NCBI GenBank assembly: GCA_963971575.1
Contig: OZ020616.1
Coordinates: 21,470,713-21,534,712 of the forward strand
From: Liopterus haemorrhoidalis
Taxonomy: Eukaryota > Arthropoda > Insecta > Coleoptera > Dytiscidae
Length of the DNA: 64,000 bases
Direction: 5' to 3'
The notes under the pieces are model-generated. The model saw only the letters and a list, made by a program, of their open reading frames with translations, searched no databases and was not told the DNA's origin. This document shows positions 1 through 10,789 of the stretch, one piece after another. A program made the translations under genes and the position numbers. Position 1 is the first letter of the stretch, and every line of letters begins with the position of its first letter.

Positions 1-2780
1 AGTATTCCTTAATATCTCTTAGAACCAATAAGATATCGACTTGCTTTTTGCTTACAAAGATTACCTATACAAATACCGAAAAACATATTTCAGGTTTTTG
101 TCCTAATCAACCCCTAAAGGGGTGGATCTACAATCAGGGTGAATTATACATCACTTCGTATTTCCTGTGTTCATTAGTTGCAGCATTACTTTTTGGCACA
201 TAGGTGTCTTTTTAAAATATCTCGAAACAGGTTTGACAGTTTTTTAAAATTTCACCCCTAAGGGTTGAAAAGGGGTGAATTGTGATTTCAAAGATGCCTT
301 AATATCTCTTAGGACCAATAAGATATGGACTTACAGTTTGCTTGCAAAGATTATCCATACAATTACAGAAAAACTTATTTCAGGAATTTGTCCTAATCAA
401 CCCCTAAAGGGGTGGAGCTACAATCGGGGTGAGTTATACATTCCGTTGTATTTCCTGTGTTCGTTTAGTTGCAACATTACTTTTTAGCACATAGGTGTCT
501 TTTTAAAATATCTCAAAAGTTTTTGGTAGTTTTTTAAAATTTCCCTAAAGGGTGAAAAGGGGTGAATTGTGATTTCAAGGTTTTCTTAAATCTCTTAGGG
601 CCAATAAGATATTGACTTGCTTTTTGATTACAAAGATTACCCATACAAATACCGAAAAATATATTTCAGAATTTTGTCCTAATCAACCCCTAAAGGTGGA
701 TCTACAATCGGGGTAAATTAGACTTCACGTCGTATTCCCTGTGTTTATTGAGATATAAGGTTTCTTTTTGGCACATAGGCGTCTTTTTAAAATATCTCGA
801 AATGGTTTTGACAACTTTTTTAAATTTAACCCCTAAAGGGCGAAAAGGATTGAAATGTGATTTCAAGGATTGTTTAATATTTTTTAACATCAATAAGACA
901 TCGACTTGGTTTTTCCTTACAAAAACTACCCTTGCAAATGCCGAAAAACAAATTTTTTGATTTTGTCCTAATTAACCCCTTAAGGGGTGGATCTGCAATC
1001 GGGGTTAATTATACATCCCGCCGTATTTCCTGTGTTCGGTTAGTTGCAACATTACTTTTTGGCACATAGGTATCTTTTTAAAATATCTCGAAATAGTTTT
1101 GACATTTTTTTTAAATTACCACCTAAAGGGTGAAAAGAGATGAATTGTGATTTCAAGGATTCCTTAATATCTCTTAGAACCAATAAGATATCGACTTGTA
1201 TTGTAATATTGTATTGTATTGTATTGTACTTGCTTTTTGCTTACGAAGATTACCCATACAAACACCGAAAAACTTATTTCAGGATTTGGTCCTAATCAAC
1301 CCCTAAAGGGATGGATCTACAATCAAGGTGAATTATACATCCCGTCGTATTTCCTGTGTTCGTTTAGTTGCAACATTAATTTTTGGCACATAGATGTCTT
1401 TTTGAAATATCTCGAAATAGTATTGACAGTTTTTTTTTAATTTCACCCCTAAACGGTGAAAAGGGGTGAATTGTGATTTCAAGGATTCCTTAATATCTCT
1501 TAGAACCAATAAGATATCGACTTGCTTTTTGCTTACAAAGATTACCCATACAAATACGGAAAAATATATTTCAGGATTTTTGTCCTAATCAACCCCTAAA
1601 CGGTGGATCTACAATTGGGGTGAATTATACATCCCATCGTATTCCCTGTGTTTGTTGAGTTATAAGGTTTCTTTTTGGCACATAGGCGTATTTTTAAAAT
1701 ATCTCGAAATGTTTTGACAATTTTTTTAAATTTAACCCCTAAAGGGTAAAAAGGGGTAAAATGCGATTTCAAGGATTGTTTAACATTTTTTAGGACCAAT
1801 AAGATATCTACTTGGTTTTTGCTTACAAAAACTACCCATGTAAATACCGAAAAACCAATTTTTGGATTTTGTCCTAATCAACCCCTTAAGGGGTGGATCA
1901 ACAATCGGGATGAATTATACATCCCGTCGCATTTACTGTGTTCGTTTAGTTGCAACATTATTTTTTGGCACATAGGTGTTTTTTTTTTAATATCTCGAAA
2001 TGATTTTGACATTTTTTTTTTAATTTAACCCCTTAAGTGTGAAAAGGGGTGAAATATGATTTCAGTAATTCCTTAATTCTTTTAGAACCAATAAGATATC
2101 GACTTGGTGTTTGCTTACAAAAATTATCCATACAAATGCCGAAAAACTTATTTCAGGATTACGTCCTAATCAACCCCTAAAGGGTGATTCTACAAACGGG
2201 GTAGATTATACATCGCGTCGTATTTCCTGTGTCTATTTAAAATGCCTCGAAATGGTTTTAACAGTTTTTTACCTTTAACAAATATCACCCCTAAAGGGTG
2301 AAAAGAGGGAATTGTGATTTCAAGGACGCCTTAATATCTTCTAGGATCAATAAGATATAGACTTGGTTTTTGCTTATAAAGATTACCCATACAAATGCCG
2401 AAAAATGTATTTCAGGATTTTATCTTAATCAACCTCTAAAGGGGTGAATCTACATTCTGGGTGAATTATAGAACCCTTTGTATTTCCAGCGGTTGTTGAG
2501 TTATAACATTCCATTTTGGCATATATTTTTCACAGTTTGACAGTTTTCTTTCACTCCTAAAGGGTAAATTAGTATTTTTTTGTTAAAAATATAAAATTCG
2601 GAGAGTACATTTTTCAGTATGAAGTAAGAACCCACTAAGAAAGGTTTTTTCAAGTTCGACCCCTATCTGGTGAAAAGGTGTAAAATGTTTTTTCACGGGT
2701 TCCTCAATATTTCTTAGGACAAATGAGATATCGACTAGATTTTTTGTTACAAAGGTTACCCATACACAAGTTTAAAAACA
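1..2780. repeat. Tandem array of ~290-bp monomers inside Helitron A
   Basis: About ten monomers are recognisable from the recurring motif cttaatatctcttagracc near 8, 298, 583, 870, 1163, 1487, 1779, 2072, 2327 and 2702. Spacing is mostly 285-293 bp, with a few longer or shorter units. Each monomer also has two short hairpin-forming motifs (cacccctaaagggtg and aacccctaaaggggtgg) and a conserved block around cccgtcgtatttcctgtg. A local duplication of tattgtattg occurs near 1200-1227. Divergence between monomers suggests the array is not freshly amplified. Confidence 0.9.
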
Positions 2781-2816
2781 AACTGCGGATTTTATGCCAA
2801 TGAGACCGTCAATATA

Positions 2817-2832
2817 CCGTAGCGAAGCACGG
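2817..2832 (+). other. Helitron A 3' terminal hairpin
   Basis: CCGT at 2817-2820 pairs with ACGG at 2829-2832 around agcgaagc. It sits 12 bases before the terminal CTAG and acts as the presumed transposition terminator. Helitron B has the same feature at 19302-19317. Confidence 0.8.
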
Positions 2833-2992
2833 GTTTTCAGCTAGTTATATATATATATATAAAAATAAACATTCTTAAATCTTAAAAATTTACTTTCGTG
2901 AAAGTAGAAAATATCAAATATTCACTAGAAAAGTGGATAGAATGTGCATATACATTCCTCGTTTAAACAACAGGTTGGCAAACAAAACAGGT

Positions 2993-4028
2993 TTATTCAG
3001 GTTTTTTACCAATCTGATGTTCAACGGATTGCCTGAAGAGGCTCAAAAATTCATCAAACCGCGCCATTTTCTCATCGTGGTGCCTCTGAATGTCATTTGC
3101 AGCTCTTTTTCGTACTCGGACCTCTGGGTGATCTGTGACTTGGACCATGGGTGGTGACCTGGATGTAGAAGGTTCTGCAGCATTCGGTTTTGGAACCGAA
3201 ACATGGGCTATAAACAGTACAACAAAAATTTGAAGTTACCTCTAGAACACGTAAAACTTTAACTACCTACCTTCATTAATTAACAAACCACTGTTGGTGT
3301 CGCACACCGCAAATGGAGTCACTTCAGGCCTTGTGCCCATAAAACTGTCCATGGCATTAAAAAACTCCCACTTAACAGTTCCGTTGCCCGATTTCTTGTT
3401 CTGGTCTTTAATTTTTTTGTATGTCTTTTTCAGACCCTTCCATTTGCTATCTGCCTGCTCTTGGGTAATATTTTTGCCAGTCATACTATTTATTTTTTTT
3501 GAAATAAGCATCCATACTTTTTTTTTCATCGAATTTTGAAATTTGGAGACATTTTCCTCAACAAGACGTATTAGTAACAGAACGTCTTGTGGAGCCCATA
3601 TCGTCCAGTCTCCTGCATCAGTGCCCAGAGGTGCTTCAGAGCCCTTTGAAGGCGTCTCAATTGGAACGTTTTCGGCTTGATCTATAAAAGTATAAGACGC
3701 ATTTTTACCATTCATATTATAAGGTACATGCAGGTAGATATCACATAGAGGCTATTCCATACGATTAAACGGAACTAAATGGAATTTTTATATTCGTAAG
3801 TAGTTTATTGTGACGACTTGATTTTTTAACTATTTTAGTTTGCTTTTATTTAACTATATGATCAAAAGCCTAATTTTAACGTTACAAGTTACTACTTTTC
3901 ATAATCTAGTTCCGCTTAAATCAAAGAAATAGGCTATACTTACCATTATTTACATGAAGGAAATGTTCGTGAACTTCATGGAGAGGTCCAATAAATTTGC
4001 AAATGGTACACAATCTTGTCTCTTCCAT
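2993..4028 (-). CDS. Myb/SANT-like DNA-binding protein, 3 exons, 236 aa
   Basis: Splice-aware reading gives exons 4028-3944, 3681-3271 and 3207-2993. Donors are GTAAGT and GTAGGT; acceptors are TTTATAG and TTATAG. Total coding length is 711 nt with no internal stop, so the gene may be functional. Residues 1-28 carry CxxC and spaced His residues (a possible small zinc-binding head). Roughly residues 50-120 form a Myb/SANT-like fold: the WTIWAPQ start, then conserved Trp residues and a KWKGLKKTYKKIK basic helix. The tail has a KMARFDEFLSLF segment like those that close many insect Myb/SANT proteins. Such proteins include PIF/Harbinger accessory factors and domesticated relatives; which applies here is not decided. 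It is transcribed divergently from the THAP/P relic starting at 4361, 332 bp away. An ATG at 3715 lies in the intron and is not the likely start. Confidence 0.72.
3745..3940. repeat. Small inverted-repeat element (MITE-like) filling intron 1 of the Myb/SANT gene
   Basis: The left end (aggctattccatacgatt, then aaacggaacta) and the reverse complement of the right end (taatctagttccgctta, then aataggctata) form imperfect ~30-bp terminal inverted repeats around ~200 bp. The right end abuts the splice donor at 3943. A related end is found at 12486-12535 in an intron of the second Myb/SANT gene. The TSD is not clear. Confidence 0.55.
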
Positions 4029-4198
4029 TTTAATTTTACGCACGGTGTATTTTAATAATTTTGTTGTTGTTTACAAAACGTTACAAATACACAAAACGCC
4101 CGTACTCTGCAGCCATTGACAAATAACAATATAATTTGTCCATTGTTATTTATCTATGCCTATTATTTTTATTTTTTATTTAATTTTAAACTTATATT

Positions 4199-4223
4199 TT
4201 TTCCCGCCGTACTTTTTCCCGCC
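4199..4223 (+). promoter_or_regulatory. Two tandem E2F-like sites in a divergent promoter region
   Basis: TTTTCCCGCC occurs at 4199-4208 and again at 4213-4222, between the divergent Myb/SANT gene (start 4028) and THAP/P relic (start 4361). This matches the E2F/DP core TTTSSCGC. Function is inferred from motif and position only. Confidence 0.4.
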
Positions 4224-4425
4224 GTTCCCCCACTTTTTTAAATCATACTCCATATGCTCGGTCTTAAAACCCCGAAAACATAGAGCGCACTCTTAGCATT
4301 TTACAGTTCTTTTTTAGTGTTTAATTATTTATCAGGTTTATTCTGTGATAGTTATTAATAATGTCACTGCCTGGACGTGTTTTATATGGCTGTTGTGTGC
4401 CTAATTGCAATAACTTATATTATAG

Positions 4426-4568
4426 TATAACACTTGGTTATTTCACAAATTAAATTTATTAATATAAACTAATTGGATTTCATATTTTACTAGAGAAAAA
4501 CATTGGCCGAACTAGTAGTTTGAGGCGTTGGCGCGCAAGCGGCGGGACATTTGAATATGACGGTTACA
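4426..4568 (-). repeat. 3' LTR of gypsy A (deleted copy)
   Basis: It matches 10386-10577 at both ends. It lacks ~95 bases between actagagaaaa and ccgaactagtag and has extra sequence before its terminal ggttaca. It contains the stop of a reading frame entering from the internal side. Confidence 0.8.
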
Positions 4569-4582
4569 CACTCCCCCTCTGG
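4569..4582 (-). other. Polypurine tract of gypsy A
   Basis: Read on the minus strand this is AGAGGGGGAGTG directly before the LTR start TGTAACC, the expected plus-strand primer position. Confidence 0.75.
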
Positions 4583-4584
4583 TC

Positions 4585-5043
4585 TCGAGATGGCGACCTC
4601 GCCGAGAGATCAGGACTGGACTTACGGGGTCTTCCTCTCCTTCTCTTCGGATAGGCTGGCTCTGGGGCGTCTGAGTTTCCTGCGACATACGTCGTTAGTT
4701 CGGAGATGTGGTACTTACCCACCGAGATGTGTGGATTTCGCGGTTCGCTGATCTCGTGGTGGGAGACTGTTGCAGGAGATATCTCGCGTTTTTGGCGATA
4801 TCTCGTGTGGGGTGCCTCCCACCCCACACTATCACCTATCGTTGGAATCGTCATGATTCGCGCCATCGATTGAGACCCGCGGATCAACTTTATTCCGCGT
4901 AATTCACGGTTTTTACCGCGAATTGCGCACTTTGAACTGCGCATTCCGCTGCCACTACCATATTTTTCCAAACCAATCACGTAACTTTCCCTTTCTCTAC
5001 CAAATCTCGCAAATTGTATAAAAGAAGAGTGATTCTCAATCAT
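4585..5043 (-). pseudogene. Possible gypsy A pol C-terminus with AT-hook (uncertain)
   Basis: A 159-codon open frame ends close to the 3' LTR. It includes KRRRGRPRKS, an AT-hook-like patch (around 4625-4654) seen at the C-terminus of some insect gypsy polyproteins. The N-terminal half overlaps a promoter-like stretch on the other strand (5017-5051), so only the C-terminal third is plausibly pol. Alternatively the whole frame is accidental. Confidence 0.35.
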
Positions 5044-5051
5044 TCCTCAGT
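5017..5051 (+). promoter_or_regulatory. Core promoter: TATA box plus TCAGT initiator
   Basis: TATAAAAG at 5017 is followed by TCAGT with its A at 5049. This is the standard spacing for an insect RNA polymerase II core promoter, and common in LTRs. Activity is untested. Confidence 0.5.
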
Positions 5052-5069
5052 TTCTAACAAGCTCACCTC

Positions 5070-5147
5070 ATCAATAGGCTATCTGCCTCTGGCTATACGC
5101 CGAAAACCATCAATAGGCTTTCTGCCTCTGGCTATACGCCGAAAGAA
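5070..5147 (+). repeat. 39-bp tandem duplication in the LTR-like leader
   Basis: Two adjacent copies (5070-5108 and 5109-5147) share tcaataggct and ctgcctctggctatacgc with few differences. A second local repeat, cttagaatcattttt, occurs three times between 5237 and 5310. Confidence 0.85.
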
Positions 5148-5329
5148 CTGTTCAGTGTGTCCCGATTCTGGGACTTATATTTATTTTGTGTATGTTTTTG
5201 TAATTGTGTTTGTTGTTTTTCCGAAAATAAAAATAACTTAGAATCATTTTTGTTATTTTTATCTCCGACTTAGAATCATTTTTGCTATCTTCGACTTAGA
5301 ATCATTTTTACAACGGAAAATCTTTAACT

Positions 5330-6200
5330 TCAGTCATCCTACCTCGAATCCTACAACGTCTCAAAACCCGCCGTCGCGACGCTTCGTAGAAGACTACCGC
5401 TCCGACGCTCAACTAATACGACGCTCGCCGTCCCGACGCCACCCACGCTGGCACCAATCCGACATCGAGGCAGGGCGGCTCACCGCCGCTACATCGAGCG
5501 ATGCTACTACCGCCGTCACCTATGTACGATAGACGTCGTTAAACCGTACGCGTTCGTCAGCGAGAAGGTACAGGCGTACCTCTATCAACGTGCGGACCCC
5601 AGAGCTCGGCTATTTCCACGCATAAAGCCGGCGCTTACCAATCCGACGCCTGACGTCCCGACGCTTCCCAGCGTAACGCCTACCAAATCGACGCCCGCCG
5701 TCCAAACACAACGACGCCTGCCGTCCATCCACAGAGACGCCCGCCGTCAATCCAAATCAACGCCCAACGCAAAAACGACGCTCGGCGTCCCGACGCCGAT
5801 CGAACCAGTGCTTGTCGCACCTCTATTTTCTCAGCTCCTTGTGAGAATTCGTGGGAACGAGTCGCCGCCAACCAATACCCACCACCAGAGACTTCCATTC
5901 GGCCACCATCAATATTTTCACCGCCGAGGACGCCTCCTACGCTTTGTCGGACGGTTTATCGCCTAACACCGTCAACACCATACCATCTAACATTCTCATC
6001 GGCCCCTGTACGTGCCGTACAAACAACGACGTCCAGCGTCGCAACATCTACACGACAGAAGATCGCACGGCTCTTCGTAGAACTGTTCGGCGCCGAGACG
6101 CCCAAACGGAAGAAGACGCGAAGACACGCGGCGACACCTATCGCCTCGCCGGCTTCCAACTTCTCCTTTTCCCTTCTCAATCCCCATCTTCAGTCTTTAC
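5330..6200 (+). other. GC-rich block with GACGCC/CGTC repeats and a ~210-codon open frame
   Basis: Base composition changes sharply from AT-rich to GC-rich. The motif gacgccygccgtc recurs in degenerate form, especially at 5640-5800. One plus frame stays open from after a TAA near 5325 to a TAA at about 5967 but has no good ATG. It would encode an Arg/Pro/Thr-rich chain with no domain I recognise. Minus-strand frames are also open, as expected in GC-rich sequence, so coding is unproven. It may be the leader or gag region of the element whose LTR-like segment lies just upstream, or captured sequence. Confidence 0.45.
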
Positions 6201-6570
6201 CTCAGACGTCTCGCAAACGTCTGAAGTTCTGACTTACTCTCTAATCATTCAAATCGTCTTTATTATATTCTATTGTTCTCATATTTCATTATCTGTTTTG
6301 TTTATATTTTGTCATTCGTTATTCATGTTTTTCACAATTGTTTATTTACGCGCCGGTAATCCGTTTACCTGGCTATTTGTATTCCATTTTTCTATATCTT
6401 AACTTGTTTAATAAATGTCGTCTAACATTAACATGCATTTTATCTTTGTCAACACCTTCGTCATCGTTACTTTTCAGAGCGCTTAAGTTTGACCGGTGCT
6501 TCACACCGAGCTGCATAGTGGACGGAACCCGCGACTGAGCTAGTCTAGGGTAAAGTGCGCACGAGTGAGG
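6200..6570. other. Non-coding stretch between GC-rich block and gypsy A pol
   Basis: AT-rich sequence with a poly(A) signal (aataaa near 6409). No gene seen. It could be the distal part of whatever was inserted into gypsy A. Confidence 0.4.
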
Positions 6571-6573
6571 ACA

Positions 6574-9337
6574 TCACCGAGACGGTTTTGCACTACCACT
6601 GTCTCGTCCACCTGCGGGTGTACCTGCGGAACTTTTCCGAAGGTTCCCCCCGTGACAAGACACCACCCGTTTAATTGTATAAGGGCCATCGCGTTTTGGT
6701 GCTAACTTGGACGTGATTCCCTGGCCAGCTTGGCTCAACAAGTAAGTCTTCACGAGCACCAGGTCACCTGTCTTATACACTGGAACATGTTGTCGATGCT
6801 GGTCTGCATATTTCTTATTCCTGTCTTGATTTCCCTCATGAATGTCTCGTACCTCCTGCATAACATTTGCCATGTTAAGAAGATGAGGGGTGATCTGCGG
6901 CAAGAAGTTCTCGTCGTTTACAATAGAGCGTAAATCGCGATTGACGTCGCCAGGCGTTCGAAGGTCTCTTCCAAACGTCAAATATGCCGGCGAATATCCG
7001 GTTGCTTGGCATTTTGCCGTATTCATGGCCAACCGAATGGCTGGCAACTTTTCTACCCAATCCGTATGATCGTCTTTCACTAGGATGGCTAGCTGAGTCT
7101 TCACGTCTCGGTTTTTTCGCTCAACCGGGTTACTCTCCGGATGTCAGTATGGGGTGAGTCATTGCTTCACGTCCATACAATGCATTACACGCTGCATAAT
7201 GGCACTGACGAACTGTACGCCATTATCCGAAATTATCTTACGAGGGGTCCCATAACGCATTAATACCGCGTCAGTTAATATTCTGGCACAAGCATCAGCT
7301 GTAGCTTGGACCAACGGAAAGAGTTCCACCCACCTGGTGGCGACATCTTCTATGATTAATATCCATCTGTGCCTACAGGGCAGCATTATCTGTCTATTAT
7401 CTTCTTTGTCCCCGGATCTTCTAGTTGTTCATTGCGCAACTCCCTATCTCCTCTCTGTGGCAGTTCAACCGTGAAGTTGCAGACCTTACAACTCGGACTT
7501 TGATCGGTGATGCAGTTAGGTCTGGATAAAGTGTCCGCAACCACATTCGCTTTCTCTGGAGTGTAATGGATCTTCAGGTTGAATGCTTGTATTTGTAGCG
7601 CCCATTTGGCGATTCGTCCTGTGGGCCACTTGACTGATCTAAGCTAGCGTAGAGGTTGGCGATCAGTGTGTACAACAACTTCGGAACACTCTACGTACCC
7701 TCTAAATTTACTTAGGGCCCAAACGACTGCTAAGGCCTCGAGTTCTGTAGTATTGTTCCTTTCTGCTGAGGTGAGAAGACGACTTGCATATTCCACTGGT
7801 CGTTCTTCTTGACTCTCTCCTTGCAGAAGCGCCCCCCCTAGAGCGTAACTACTAGCGTCGGTACGCAATACAAATGGTCGGCTCTCATCTGCCTGTACTA
7901 GCACGGGTGCTGTGGTAAGGTCGGCCTTTAAGCGTTCAAATTACTCACGTTGCGTTGCACCCCATGTCCATGGTACGTCCTTCTTGGTAAAGTTGCTCAA
8001 AGGTCTGGAAAGTTCAGAAAATCCTTCGATAAACTTCCTGTACCATGAGTAGGTTTGCAGAAATGTCTTTAAGTGTTTGACATTTCGTGGTTCCTGCATT
8101 TCTTTGATAGCTGATACTCTCTTTGGGTTTACACGAATCCCATCTGTCGTTAAGACATGTCCTAGATATTCTACTTCGGAACGGGCAAACACACATTTCT
8201 TGCGGTTTGCACGCAGCCCAAATTTTCTTTTGTAGGTTACATCGAAGGTTTCATAGATAATTATCAGGTCATCCAGATATGCCAATATCTCCACGTCTAG
8301 ACCAGCCCTGAACCAGTCAAGCAACCTTTGGAATGTGGCTGGGGCATTCTTAAACCCGAATGGCATTCTCATATATCGGTAGGTTCCAAACGGCGTCGTG
8401 AAAGTGGTTTTATCACGGTCCTCTTTTCTAATATTCAAGTGATCATATCCTGAACGCAAATCTATTGTTGACATGAACTTACTACGTTTAGCGGCATGTA
8501 AAAATTCATCAATTCTGGGCATCGGATAAGAGTCTCCGATAGTGACTTCGTTAAGTCGGCGTCAATGCAGAGGCGTACTTGACCTTTTTTTTTGGGGACC
8601 AAGACTACTGGTGCAGCCCAAGGCGATTCGCACTCCTCTATAACTGAAAGAAGTGTGTCTAATTCCTGGCGCAGCATATCCTTCTTCTGTTTTGCCATTT
8701 TGAATGGCGGAACTGCGATCGGAGCGCAGCCTGGTTTGATGTTGATGCAGTGTTCTGCGTATGGCGTCGGCTCTCCTCCTCGACGGAAGATGTTTTGATT
8801 ATCAGCAAACAACGCATCCATTTGCTCCCTTCCAGCAGCTGAGAGAGAAATCGCTTCATTCTCCCTTAGTGCTAATTCAGCCGATACTGCAGCAACATCC
8901 ATCTTCTGGGTAATATCGTCCGGCACGAAAAATTGATAGGACGTGTCAGCATCTTCTGTAAAACACCAGATGGCGGAGCCCATATTTAATGTAACTCCGG
9001 CTTTCCTCAGGAAATCCATTCCTAGTAGCGTTTTGTTGTTTACCTCCGCGGGTAACACAACCAAATTTGTTTCAACTTTTTTGTGCCCAATCGTGATGTT
9101 GACCTTGGTTTTGAGAATTTCCGTTTCTCTCGATCGTCCATCAGCATACGTCAGCCGCATAGTTTCCCCTTTGAAGGTGAATCCCCATTGCATAAGAAGC
9201 TGATACATCTTGTAACCGGCTATGCTGATCTGCGCTCTAGAGTCAGCAAGGCATGTGCATTGGAATTCATTTATGGATATGCGCAGTAGCGGTCTAACCG
9301 TGTGGTTCGTTGTTCCTTCAGCGGTTATATCCTGCAC
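6574..9337 (-). pseudogene. Gypsy A pol (protease-RT-RNase H-integrase), broken
   Basis: Order on the minus strand: protease 9337 to ~8990 (CLADSRAQ, Gly of the D-S/T-G triad replaced by Arg), RT to 7941 (PFGFKNAPATFQRL and YLDD active site present), RNase H 7904 to ~7500 (RTDASSYALGGAL, TELEALAVVWAL), integrase core from 7386 (ISDNGVQF) and C-terminus to 6574. There is a frameshift near 8530 in RT, an in-frame stop at 7941 and another at 7644. The zinc-binding N-terminus of integrase is missing at about 7390. The protein would act in cytoplasmic reverse transcription and nuclear integration; this copy cannot. Confidence 0.85.
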
Positions 9338-9367
9338 AGATGTCTTAGTTTGTGATTTTGGTCATCA

Positions 9368-10061
9368 CTTTGGGCACTCGGACCTAATTACACCAGGTGC
9401 CTTACACCCATAGCAGTGAATGGTTGCTCTTGATCTACTTTCATTCTCGCCTGTCTCGCTCGAACTTTTCTTCTCACGCTATATAATTTGCAATAGTTGT
9501 ATTTCATACAAGATTCCTTCTTTTCTTCAGCTTTGTTTGGTTTCCTAGCCGGTCATTCCTTGGTCTCCCGCAATGCTAACTCCACGTCACGCGCAAGTTC
9601 TAGCAAGCGTTTGTATGAATCATAATCGCTACGAGTCACGCGTTTCCATACGTCACGATGCAAAAGTCCGTACACCATATCGAGCTGAACGGCAGTTTGT
9701 TCGTAATAGAGTCTTTCACGCCTTTCCACCAAGTGGCAGCTATGCCCTCGAGTAACATCGTTAGTCCTTTAAGCGCGTTCTCATCGTTTATATTCAAGCA
9801 CTCCTTATAGGTGATAACCGCATCTAAAAACGCGTCAACGTCTGCATTTTCGGCACCATAAAACCGTGATGTGTACTTCGCGAAACTTCCCGCACTTTGA
9901 TGCACGTTGATCGGGCTAGATACACTGCGATCTTGCGCATTTTCATCTTCCCGCACTCTTGCACTAATAATTTGCGAGATCAATTCTTGGAATTGTTCAT
10001 TGAAAAGTACATTTTGCTGTTTTCCATCTTTGGTGGCATTTCTCACAGGATTTTGTCTCAA
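9368..10061 (-). pseudogene. Gypsy A gag, broken
   Basis: It starts at the ATG at 10061. The first 130 residues carry a retrotransposon gag pattern (FYGAENADVDAFLDAV, then LLEGIAATWWKGVKDS). The frame is lost near 9640, but a zinc knuckle (CYGCKAPG..RSECPK) is readable at 9368-9418, just upstream of protease. Gag would form the particle and bind RNA. Confidence 0.75.
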
Positions 10062-10365
10062 TATCGCGAACGCGCACCAGCACAGTTCTGTACGATGGTC
10101 ACAAAGATGACGGACTCACACAGCGTGGATTGTGCAAGTCACTCACACACACAATGCACTATGTATGTTTTAGAGTCAGTTAATCAACAAAAATACGTAT
10201 GACAGGCACAACGGTGTCGCATTCACACATACTGCAGTACTTGTGTGCTGAACTAGTCACAACGACGTAAAAATTCGCACAATCTTTTATCTTAAACACG
10301 ATGTTTAACGGACACTAACCTCATGTTCGCACTTAAACACTTTATTTACTTTGCCGGGTTCTCGG

Positions 10366-10383
10366 CCACTAGTTGGGACGCCA
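10366..10383 (-). other. Primer-binding site of gypsy A
   Basis: On the minus strand TGGCGTCCCAACTAGTGG starts two bases after the LTR end. TGG complements the CCA tail of a tRNA. I did not assign the tRNA. Confidence 0.65.
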
Positions 10384-10385
10384 GA

Positions 10386-10577
10386 TATAACACTTAGTTA
10401 TTTCACAAATTAAATTTATTAATATAAACTAATTACATTTCATATTTTACTAGAGAAAACTATTGTGAGCGCCATTTTACGCTGTGAAACCGTTTCTGAC
10501 TGACTATTTGCTCTGTTGGTAAAACAGTCCCCTCCGTGTTGGTGGCAAGTGACCGAACTAGTAGTTAGTCGGTTACA
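10386..10577 (-). repeat. 5' LTR of gypsy A (192 bp)
   Basis: This is the full-length copy of the LTR, ending (plus strand) ggttaca before the ATAG duplication. It shares ~80 bases of one end and ~20 of the other with 4426-4568. Confidence 0.85.
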
Positions 10578-10745
10578 ATAGTGATTTAAGGGATGCCGAG
10601 TATCTCAACAAAATGTTTCATTCATTACCCAGTAATCCAGACAGAAATAAATCCTGGCGTGATGCTATTGAGGAAGGTTGTAGAATAAAGCTGAAATAAA
10701 ATCCAAGCGTGTGTACGTTTGTGAATGTCATTTCGAAGAAAAAGT

Positions 10746-10789
10746 ACTCTTAAAACAAGTTAGTTAGTTAGTTAAACTCTTAAAACAAG
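10746..10789 (-). repeat. Tail-only LINE insertion with 14-bp TSD
   Basis: The 14-mer actcttaaaacaag occurs at 10746-10759 and again at 10776-10789. Between them are 16 bases, ttagttagttagttaa. This is the same simple tail that ends the I-like LINE at 24718. It reads as a target-primed event that copied only the tail. It interrupts the THAP/P relic just after the zinc finger. Confidence 0.75.

Larger units (their letters stand above)
1..2844 (+). mobile_element. Helitron (copy A), 3' part, 5' end outside window
   Basis: Rolling-circle transposon end. The 3' terminus is CTAG at 2841-2844, followed by T, as expected for Helitrons, which insert between A and T without a TSD. A short hairpin (CCGT at 2817-2820, ACGG at 2829-2832) ends 12 bases before CTAG, the usual Helitron spacing. 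The body is a tandem array and has no RepHel gene, so this is a non-autonomous copy. The identification rests on copy B at 15698-19329, which has the same 3' end and array and a clean insertion junction. Short ORFs on both strands here are by-products of the array. Confidence 0.85.
4813..5360 (+). repeat. LTR-like segment nested in gypsy A
   Basis: This stretch has LTR-type signals on the plus strand: TATAAAAG at 5017-5024, an arthropod initiator TCAGT at 5047-5051 (about 32 bases downstream), and AATAAA at 5226-5231. It lies between the broken end of pol (6574) and the 3' LTR, where no non-coding promoter is expected. Limits are uncertain and no TSD was found. It may be a solo LTR or the 5' end of another element. 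Confidence 0.4.
4426..10577 (-). mobile_element. Gypsy LTR retrotransposon A
   Basis: The element lies in antisense inside the THAP zinc-finger codons. LTRs are at 4426-4568 and 10386-10577. The duplicated target is ATAG at 4422-4425 and 10578-10581 (a 5-bp reading, ATAGT, is equally possible). On its own strand the element starts TGTAACC. A primer-binding site follows the 5' LTR (10366-10383), and a purine tract precedes the 3' LTR (4569-4582). The pieces of gag, protease, RT, RNase H and integrase are in order but broken. The two LTRs differ by a large internal deletion in the left one plus a ~40-bp insertion, so the copy is old. Region 4830-6540 contains material that does not look like this element. 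Confidence 0.88.

Noticed and set aside
1..2580. Several 60-75-codon ORFs on both strands in the 290-bp array (also 16293-18222)
   Set aside because: They recur with the monomer, exist in both orientations and carry no domain; products of repetition.
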